Below, in pieces: positions 57,462-64,000 of a stretch of DNA of 64,000 nt. Each line of letters begins with the position of its first letter. Position 1 is the first letter of the stretch. Origin of the DNA: Roridomyces roridus (lineage: Eukaryota; Basidiomycota; Agaricomycetes; Agaricales; Mycenaceae); contig JARKIF010000030.1 in NCBI GenBank assembly GCA_029378245.1, forward strand, positions 496,001 to 560,000, read 5' to 3'. The position numbers and the translations under genes are program-made. The notes below the pieces were generated by a model. That model did not search any database. It was not told where the DNA came from and worked only from the letters and a program-made list of their open reading frames with translations.

Positions 57462-57798
57462 TTGGGATTTCGGGATTTCGGCACGGTTCTGACTCACCAC
57501 CTCCGGAACCTTCTAGTACTTTCTTCGTTGCTTACTGATAATCTTCTTTGGACTTTTGTAGAATATTCTAGATACATTCCCATGTAGTATATAAGCCCCA
57601 GCAATCTACGGCGTAGGGCATCTGTTTGCCCTAACGCATACATCCCTCACACGATTGCGATTGCAAACAACTTACATCATACTCCGCTCGATTCTCAACA
57701 TCTGGGTCGTCTTTTGCAGGTCTTGCCCCGAGTTTTGGCTTTTACTGTGACCGAGAACGAGAACAAAAAGGAGGACGACCATGAGCAACGCTTCCAGT

Positions 57799-57883
57799 GA
57801 CCCAGCCCCGAATCGAACGAGGATACTGACCCGCGGAAGTGCCGGATTGCAGGTCACGGTGCGGGCCTATCGCCTTTGAATCT
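57799..57883 (-). ncRNA. tRNA-like element group A, altered 5' end
   Basis: T-arm CCTCGTTCGATTCGGGG and CTGGGTC intact; the 5' strand is ATTCAAAGGCGATAGGCCCG. T5 about 30 nt downstream (57764-57768). Confidence 0.45.
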
Positions 57884-58112
57884 TGTCTCCTTTGCAATTC
57901 TCGGAGCCGATAAATGTGGAATGCAGGTGTGGCAAATGATCTATGCAGGTGCGGACCTCCCGCGTCTAGGCAGCCTTTCGGAATTTGTGGAATCCGCCCT
58001 TCGGGTTGACTGGATATAGTGAAAGGGCAACATCTGCCAGCAGGTCCCGGTATGTATCTGTCTTTCTCAGTCTAATTCTGGGCAAAAAAGAGAACCAAGA
58101 ACCAAATGCCTC

Positions 58113-58199
58113 AAAACCCCGCCCCGGATCGAACGAGGATACCCGGCGGAAGTAACAGGGGAACACCGAATGCAGTTGTGGACCTACCGCCTCCGGGTC
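58113..58199 (-). ncRNA. tRNA-like element group A with shifted acceptor
   Basis: Acceptor GACCCGG against CGGGGTT. T-arm CCTCGTTCGATCCGGGG. T6 about 25 nt downstream (58085-58090). Confidence 0.45.
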
Positions 58200-58283
58200 G
58201 TCCTTTTGAAAGCCTCAAATGGCCCTTTGGGCTAATTCCGGAACAAACAAAAATGGCAGTCGCTCCGAGTCCACTCCTACAAT

Positions 58284-58376
58284 GACCCAGCCCGAATCGA
58301 ACGGGAATGCCCTGCAGAGGTAATGTGAAAGAAGACTACCCATGGAATGCAGTTGCGGACCTACCGCCTCTGGGTC
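58284..58376 (-). ncRNA. tRNA-like element group A
   Basis: 93 nt with all four helices: GACCCAG/CTGGGTC, GCGG/CCGC, CTGCA/TGCAG with a 31-nt loop, CCCG/CGGG with a TTCGATT loop. Confidence 0.6.
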
Positions 58377-58470
58377 GTCTTGTGCAACTCTCGATTCGGC
58401 TCTTGACTATCACTTCGGAGGCTGGGCGAAGATGGGAACAAAACAAGTAAAGCGACAACCAGATCCGTAT

Positions 58471-58559
58471 GACCCAGCCCCGAATCGAACGAGGATGCCC
58501 AGCGGATGCCATTTCCAATTCCCCATGAATTGCCGGTGCGGACCTACCGCCTCTGGGTC
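58471..58559 (-). ncRNA. tRNA-like element group A
   Basis: 89 nt with all four helices. The middle stem is CCGGC/GCTGG rather than CTGCA/TGCAG, a covarying change. T-arm CCTCG-TTCGATT-CGGGG; a TTGTTTTG lies downstream. Confidence 0.6.
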
Positions 58560-58884
58560 GTATTTTTCGTCCCTCGAACGCGCCTTTGGTGTAACTGATG
58601 CTACATGTAAGTAGTTTCACGTTTACCGCGTTGGGTTTGTTTTTCCCTTCACAACTTGAGCAGCAAAGATTGGAAACCAAACGGTGCGTGCAGTTTGGTT
58701 CAAGCCCCATGCAATTGCCTGGCCTCCGATGCTCGAGAATTCTGAATTCTGAGCAGATGTATTTACTCGGATACTCCCTGCAGTGAACGTACGTAGATCT
58801 CCACGGTGCTCACCGGTGAATCGCGATAATTGCTTCCCTTTGGACTAGAAAAACATTCACAAAAGAAAAACTATGCTGCGATTG

Positions 58885-58985
58885 GCAGAACCCGGGGCCC
58901 CGAATCGAACGAGGTGATCATGATGCATGACTGTACACTATGTGCCAGCCGAGATGCTTTACCCTACCAGCAAGCTCCTGGTCTC
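58885..58985 (-). repeat. tRNA-like element, outlier
   Basis: T-arm CCTCGTTCGATTCGGGG followed by CCCCGGGTTC. A 5' complementary strand was not found. CTGGTAGGGTAAAGCATCTC lies about where a D-arm would be. Confidence 0.35.
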
Positions 58986-59442
58986 AAGGCTACAGGATGC
59001 ACCCACCCATTTGCAAGAAGGGTTCACACGCACTCGTTCAGAAGGATTCGAATACATTCACATGTACAGCGCCCGGCGCGTCGCAGGCTCGCAGCTCAAG
59101 GCTGTCTCTCACTCCGTGTAGCGCACCTCAATTGATTGCGCCCAAGGTGCACGGTGGGCCGCTTCTCAACAAATTCCCATCTGAGTTTCAACATTGAGCC
59201 TCGGCCACGGATCGCATCAGCCCGGCCATTCGCCAAAATATCTTTGCCAGGTTTAATATTCTTCAAGTTCAAGTTCCTGGTGCAGACCTCGGATACGCGT
59301 ACGCCATCCCCTCGGACTTCGTAACCTCTCGCTCCGTGAACATTAAACCAAGCATAAGTATACCAGAACCGAGAGCGTGGAAAGTTGGCCATGAAATTTT
59401 AAGGTTCTCATTCACCCCAATCGGATCCATCCTGTCAAAATA

Positions 59443-59872
59443 GACGGGTTGTGCAAAGCCGTATGGAGCCGCGCACGGCTTTTTGGCACTGTGCAAAGCC
59501 GTGCGGGCAAAATGGCAGTTTGTCTTCGGTTTACTGCCGGATCTCGCTGCCGGTTAAGAAATCAGCATCATTTTGATGTATCTGAACCCCACCGGCAGAC
59601 TGATCCGACAGCTGCGGTACGTCATTGGCATGCTCAATTTAGGTCAAGCCAACTCCACACGGCTCCAAGGTGAATTTTGACAGAATGTCGTCAATTCGGC
59701 TCCTTTTCAAGCCGCGTTTCGAAACGATCTGGGCAAGGTGAGCACCGTAGGTACGAGTCGGCATCAGCAACAGTCCTGGGGTCCATTTACAGCCCAGAAA
59801 ATACAGGGGGAAAATAGCCGTACGGCTTTGCACAATGCACGAAAAAGCCGTACGGCTTTTGCACAACCCGTC
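59443..59872. mobile_element. MITE with TA duplication and internal palindromes
   Basis: Terminal inverted repeats GACGGGTTGTGCAAAGCCGT and ACGGCTTTTGCACAACCCGT-type sequence, flanked by TA at 59441-59442 and 59873-59874. Subterminal GCCGTACGGCTTT motifs are repeated in both orientations. No coding capacity. Related in design to 45709-45891. Confidence 0.75.
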
Positions 59873-60269
59873 TAATGGCTATCACCGTCTCTCAAACTCA
59901 AAATAACCTCCACTCACTTTCCACCACCTCCACTCAGCGTTCCCCGCCCATCGGACTCGGGTGCTCTGACCGTCATCAACCCCACATTTCGACTTGACCC
60001 AATCGGATTGTGAAGATTTGATATGCGGGGAGATTTAATTAATCGATTAGAACGCGATTAGAATGCGATGCGATGGCGCTGAGATCGCCGTCGGGAGCTC
60101 GAGCGCGGGCTGGAATGAGCGAGAAAGGGTTCAATGTATAACACTAACAGAGACACAAGGTGATGATACAAGAGAAGACACTACAACCGACTGGGTTCCT
60201 ACGCCCAAAAAAAGGGGGGGAAGAGAGGATCGAGACCAAAATAATCGGCGATGGTGACGATCGAGGCGT

Positions 60270-60930
60270 TTATCTGCGGTGAGCGAGCTCAGCGTCTGCC
60301 TCGGGGACGTTGGTCGCAACCTCATTGTTGATCTTGCGGAGGTGGACTTTGAATTTGAGGGTAGCGTTCTCGGGGATGACCGGAGGGAAGCCACGGGCAC
60401 CATATGCCTATAGAGCGGTCAGGTGGGGCGTAAACAGGATTGAGGGAAACGCACGTAGTCGGGGGTGCAGAGGAGGACGGCGCGCTGGCCAAGGGAGAGC
60501 TGGACAACGCCTGTGACGATTGAAGAAGATATGATCAGTAGACGCCCAAGATGCTGTGGACAGCGACGCACCCTCATCCCAGCCTTTGATCACCTTGCCA
60601 ACACCAATCTGAGTCGTGAACGGGGCCTTGCTGCAAACACGAACCCTTAATGAGCCACCGATGTGGCAGATGAACGAGATACGCACCGGTCCTCGCTCGA
60701 GTCGAACGGGGTGTTGTTGGCGTCGTCCAGCGTACCGACATAATGAATCTCGACCGTGTCTGGGCGAGTTCGTCAGTCGGCGAGGAGAGGGAGCACGAGA
60801 GCCACTGACCGCCCTTCTTGGGGTTGAGCTTCTTCGGCTCAGCCTCAGCGGGGTCCAATATCGTTATCGTGACGCCCTGGAGCCGGGCGGGTGAGTCGGC
60901 GAGTCGCGGATCGCGGGGTACACGCACCAT
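60270..60930 (-). CDS. FKBP-type peptidyl-prolyl cis-trans isomerase
   Basis: Small cytosolic immunophilin that speeds proline isomerisation, probably the FKBP12 type. The start ATG at 60928-60930 is followed immediately by an intron. Then exons read [76 protein letters not shown] and [20 protein letters not shown], ending AELAHRR. Active-site residues Tyr, Phe, Asp, Val-Ile, Trp and Tyr of the family are present. An unusual ANNT insertion sits in the loop after GTLDD, and the N-terminus is longer than minimal FKBP12. Five introns; stop at 60270-60272. Confidence 0.9.
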
Positions 60931-61734
60931 TGTTGTTCCTTGTGCACTGGATGGCGGAGGAGGAGGGGATAGACAGTAGCTGATTAGGGCGCTGCTTAAG
61001 TATAGCCGAGTCGGAACCCGGATGTGGATCCGATCGCTTCGATCCCTTTTTGGCCAATCGATTATCGATTATTAGAAGCACAAAGCTTTGGTCGCCGCCG
61101 CCGATAAGCATCCAGAGAACTTTCTATCCATCCATCATCCAAGTTTCAAGCTCCGCATACTTCTCGCTCTATCATACGCAAGATGGCGTGCAAAATGGAA
61201 TTGTTCGTCAATTGAACCGAGTAGCACATGGACTACCGGATATCTTCATCCTACGTTGGTTGTTGAGCACTGGAACTTTGCGGCGGCTTGTGAATGTTGT
61301 GCCAATATCACGTCAACTCCCGTTGCTGAAGTTCGTCACAAGTCGAACTTTGAACGAACGAGACCTCTGACCGAGAGACAGCATTGGTTTCTGGAGATGT
61401 TTCACATCTACCCTTCAAGAACAAATTTATTCCAGCTATTTTGAACACCATGGACAGTCTTGGCTTTTTCACGCGGATTCGGGTAGGTTCGGCACCGCAC
61501 CCCGGGCGCATTTAGATGTGGGCAGTCGTTTTCAACTTCATTTCTGCTGCCCCACTTCTACTTTCAACGACCATCCTTCTTGATCCCTGTGTATACATAA
61601 ATTGGATTCATCTCGACGTAAGTATACTGTGTGCCGAACTTGGCCGGACTCAACGGAATCGAGACTGTCCATCGTTTTCAACATAGCTACAACTTTCAAC
61701 TCTGTTTTTGAACGAGCTCATTCCATACAACTAG
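60931..61734. other. Intergenic, no gene recognised
   Basis: Promoter of the FKBP gene on the left. No coding motif found. Confidence 0.4.
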
Positions 61735-62772
61735 TTACTCCAACGCTTGAATTCTTCGCTTTTCCAGTTCATCCCGATCCTGAAATCCAAACAGACTCGG
61801 TATATCCTTGTTGAGCTTCGCCTCGGCAGCCACGGCTCCTCGTTCCAAGGCAGTTCTACACGGACCACAGATTCCTTTGATTTTCCATGTTGCGAGATAG
61901 GCCGACATCTGCCCAGGCAGACGCTGGCCCTTAGCTAGGTCCGTGGCGCTACGAAATCGCCCGCGTATCCCGGGGCAGGCATGGAAGCCATCCAAATTGT
62001 GGCACTTTGCAATGCCTGCTCCGTCAGCGAGGATGAAATCCATGAACTCTGCCATCTTCTCCGTGTGTAGTCGAGTTTTCGCTGAATGCAGAGCTATCTG
62101 CACATCGGGGGCGAGGACTTGATTGCTGCCGCTCATATCCGTATAGCCACGGACAATATCCGCAGCGCTGGCCGTCTGGCAATACTGGTAGCATGCTGGG
62201 ACGAATATCCACGGCGCATCGATTTGGTGGCAGAGTGCGATAATGTTTGGGAGAACATGGACATCAAGGGGGCGCTGCCCGATGGACGATGGTGTCAATC
62301 TCGGTTTCGAGGGATTGTAATGCTGAAACGCATTTCCTAGATGGATCAGCGCCCGTTTCTTCAACACCGGGACTTCGTATTTGTGACTAAGGCTGAGGAT
62401 ACCCTCAAGGGTTCGATAGTTCGTCAGGGCGGGGTATTCTGTGAAGAAGCTGACACGGAATTTCCAGGCGTCAGTCCATGTCTCCATTGACATGCTTATC
62501 ACGCACCCAGGATCAAACAACGCCTTGAAGAATACCTCAACCTCTCCAGCCGGATCGGGGAGCCTCACAACTGGACATCCATCCATGTGTTCGGCATCCT
62601 CAGGCTGCTTGAGGCCCCTCATATCAGCAAAGACGGCAGAATGCGCCGCCAGCTGTGCGCCGGAAATGCGAAAGAGAGTGTCCTCCGCGCGCACGATAAG
62701 GCCGCAATCTTCGAACCAAAGCTCGGTGCAGCGTTTCAAGGGTAGAAGCGGGGGAGGGAGGGTGAGATACAT
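61735..62772 (-). CDS. BTB/POZ domain protein
   Basis: Single open frame of 345 codons. The BTB region is CTELWFEDCGLIVRAEDTLF then RISGAQLAAHSAVFADM, FFKALFDPGCVISM and LSLSHKYEVPVLKKRALIHL, a pattern common in Agaricomycete BTB proteins presumed to be CUL3 adaptors or oligomerisation modules. A C-terminal Cys-containing region (CHNLDGFHACPGIRG, GICGPCRTAL) is typical of the family. The start used here, MYLTLPPPLLPLKRC at 62772, is atypical. An ATG at 62779 begins the family-like MADVSHPPSPAST but is one base out of frame with the rest. Stop at 61735-61737. Confidence 0.75.
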   Translation of the reverse strand: MYLTLPPPLLPLKRCTELWFEDCGLIVRAEDTLFRISGAQLAAHSAVFADMRGLKQPEDAEHMDGCPVVRLPDPAGEVEVFFKALFDPGCVISMSMETWTDAWKFRVSFFTEYPALTNYRTLEGILSLSHKYEVPVLKKRALIHLGNAFQHYNPSKPRLTPSSIGQRPLDVHVLPNIIALCHQIDAPWIFVPACYQYCQTASAADIVRGYTDMSGSNQVLAPDVQIALHSAKTRLHTEKMAEFMDFILADGAGIAKCHNLDGFHACPGIRGRFRSATDLAKGQRLPGQMSAYLATWKIKGICGPCRTALERGAVAAEAKLNKDIPSLFGFQDRDELEKRRIQALE

Positions 62773-62879
62773 CGGCCATGGTGGTGGAGGAGACTAAGCG
62801 CTCTGGCCTCGTGTCGTGTGTCTAGGCTCTCACGAGGTACGAGGAATTGCGCCGCATTGGCTGCGAATAGACGCCCGAT

Positions 62880-63000
62880 GACCTGCTTGTCACGCCGGGG
62901 TTTGGCCGGGGTGGTTCTACAAAATCCGTCGCAATCTTTCAGCCAGAGTTCAGCGCAGCGGTCCAAGTCAGACGCAGCGCAGGGTGGCTGAGATGCAGCG
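62880..63000 (-). pseudogene. N-terminal relic of a second BTB protein
   Basis: The minus strand encodes ASQPPCAASDLDRCAELWLK then IGRLFAANAAQFLVPRES, aligning with the N-terminus of the adjacent BTB gene, but most of the BTB fold and the C-terminus are absent. Confidence 0.5.
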
Positions 63001-63005
63001 GCCTG

Positions 63006-64000
63006 GTAGTAGAGAAGAGTAGGTGCTCAACAAGTGGCCTTGTGGTGTGCGTTGAGGCTCTCACGAAAGGCATGCCTAGGCCACCCGGAAATCCCAGCAT
63101 ACTTCGGTCAAGCCAACGCATTGCCGATGGAACTTTCCGAACACGCCAAATGTTTGCACGCGAAATACACAGAATATCAAGTGGCGATATCCGAAACAAG
63201 CCCTCTCGCTGCCTTCGACCGTGGAGTGATAACACAACGAACATCTCGCGGGTGGCTATAGAATTCAGGTATTTCAGCTTGATCTCTCCATACGAACAGA
63301 GAGAGGATCACAAACCTGACGAGTCCGTCTGTGAACTCAGCCTGCGGCACGACGATCGCACCATGCTCATCTCTCGCATATCCGATATGGCAGCAAGATA
63401 GGATGGAGACCATCGTGATCCAGAGGGTGTTCTCTGCAACGTTCTGGCCGGTGCAAATCCTAGATATGGATTCAACCAGAAGGAGAAGCAGTTGAGGATA
63501 ATTTAATTACCTACGCCCAAACCCAAACGCCGTATCACTAAACCGCGGTTCGCCCCCGCCAACTGGTCTCGGGAGAAATCTTTCGGGTCGGAAAGCCGAT
63601 CACTGCATTTTACCTACTTCAAGGCAAACCCCTTGCCTAGATGCCTATACAAACCACCTGGCCAAGGATGTTTGCCTGGCCTTGTCTAGACATTGATCTT
63701 GGTTAGTCTGTGTTTGTCTTCGCTCAGCGAGGATCCGGACGAACCCAGACAAATCCCGCTCAAACCAGATAAATTGACCAGACCATGGCCGCTGGGAAGA
63801 AGTGTTGGAAACTGTGCAAATATGCATTGAATGGTGTTTGGTGTGGTACGGGGGCCCATCCTTGAGATAGAAAATTTACCCAACCAGAGCCGAATACTTG
63901 GGAGATGGGCCGTCGGTGAGATCAATCGAACAAGCTCTATTTTTCTCAGGCCATCATTCTGACAGCAGATTTGGAGCACAATGAGATGGATGCACACCTT
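63006..64000. other. No gene recognised
   Basis: Only short frames without motifs up to the right edge. Confidence 0.4.

Noticed and set aside
52111..58985. CRISPR-like array of repeats and spacers
   Set aside because: The units vary in spacing and sequence, fold as tRNA-like elements, and the DNA is eukaryotic.

Overview
This is eukaryotic nuclear DNA, most likely from a mushroom-forming basidiomycete (Agaricomycetes). Genes are broken by many introns of about 45-65 nt with GT-AG (rarely GC-AG) ends. Recurrent families are fungal: carboxypeptidase S, MYND zinc-finger proteins, F-box/LRR proteins, BTB proteins, orphan multi-pass membrane proteins, a CBM1 cellulose-binding peptide, a BBE-type FAD oxidase and a small secreted protein. 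The CBM1 peptide, secreted oxidase and secreted peptidase fit a plant-litter or wood saprotroph. Species is not determined.

Layout: 0-2 kb, 3'-truncated M20 carboxypeptidase S (-). 2.5-3.9 kb, membrane protein copy 1 (+). 4.1-4.9 kb, tRNA-like elements. 5.7-8.4 kb, decayed F-box copy plus MYND gene (+). 9.8-11.6 kb, PLP-dependent sulfurase-like gene (+). 11.8-13.8 kb, secreted S33-type peptidase (-). 14.6-15.3 kb, small secreted protein (+). 15.6-17.9 kb, large membrane protein (-). 18.2-24.6 kb, inverted copy of the F-box/MYND block, with a peptidase relic, a DUF6924-like gene and more tRNA-like elements. 24.7-25.1 kb, a MITE. 26.8-28.0 kb, mitochondrial carrier (-). 28.7-29.0 kb, CBM1 mini-gene (-). 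29.4-31.0 kb, F-box gene with a nonsense codon (-). 31.8-33.1 kb, rhodopsin-domain-like membrane protein (-). 35.2-37.9 kb, FAD oxidase (+). 39.1-40.1 kb, RNase H-like protein (+). 40.2-41.1 kb, tandem tRNA-like array. 41.9-42.6 kb, uncharacterised gene (-). 44.2-44.6 kb, P450 relic. 44.9-45.6 kb, third MYND copy (-). 46.6-49.5 kb, two further copies of the first membrane protein, one broken and one intact. 50.6-52.1 kb, a different orphan membrane protein (+). 52.1-58.6 kb, gene-poor tract with many tRNA-like elements. 59.4-59.9 kb, a MITE. 60.3-60.9 kb, FKBP prolyl isomerase (-). 61.7-62.8 kb, BTB protein plus a relic of a second one (-).

Two themes stand out. First, an inverted segmental duplication of about 6 kb (tRNA-like cluster, F-box, MYND, 3' peptidase sequence) whose arms have diverged by deletion, insertion and frameshift. 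Second, more than 25 short tRNA-like elements in three sequence groups. They carry a B-box/T-arm, in the best copies a perfect 7-bp acceptor-type stem and a D-arm, and in most an oligo-T run about 15-45 nt downstream. These look like RNA polymerase III units or a tRNA-derived SINE family. They are the best candidate here for something undescribed.

All protein names come from motif recognition by eye and splice sites were placed by hand. No database search or folding program was run.
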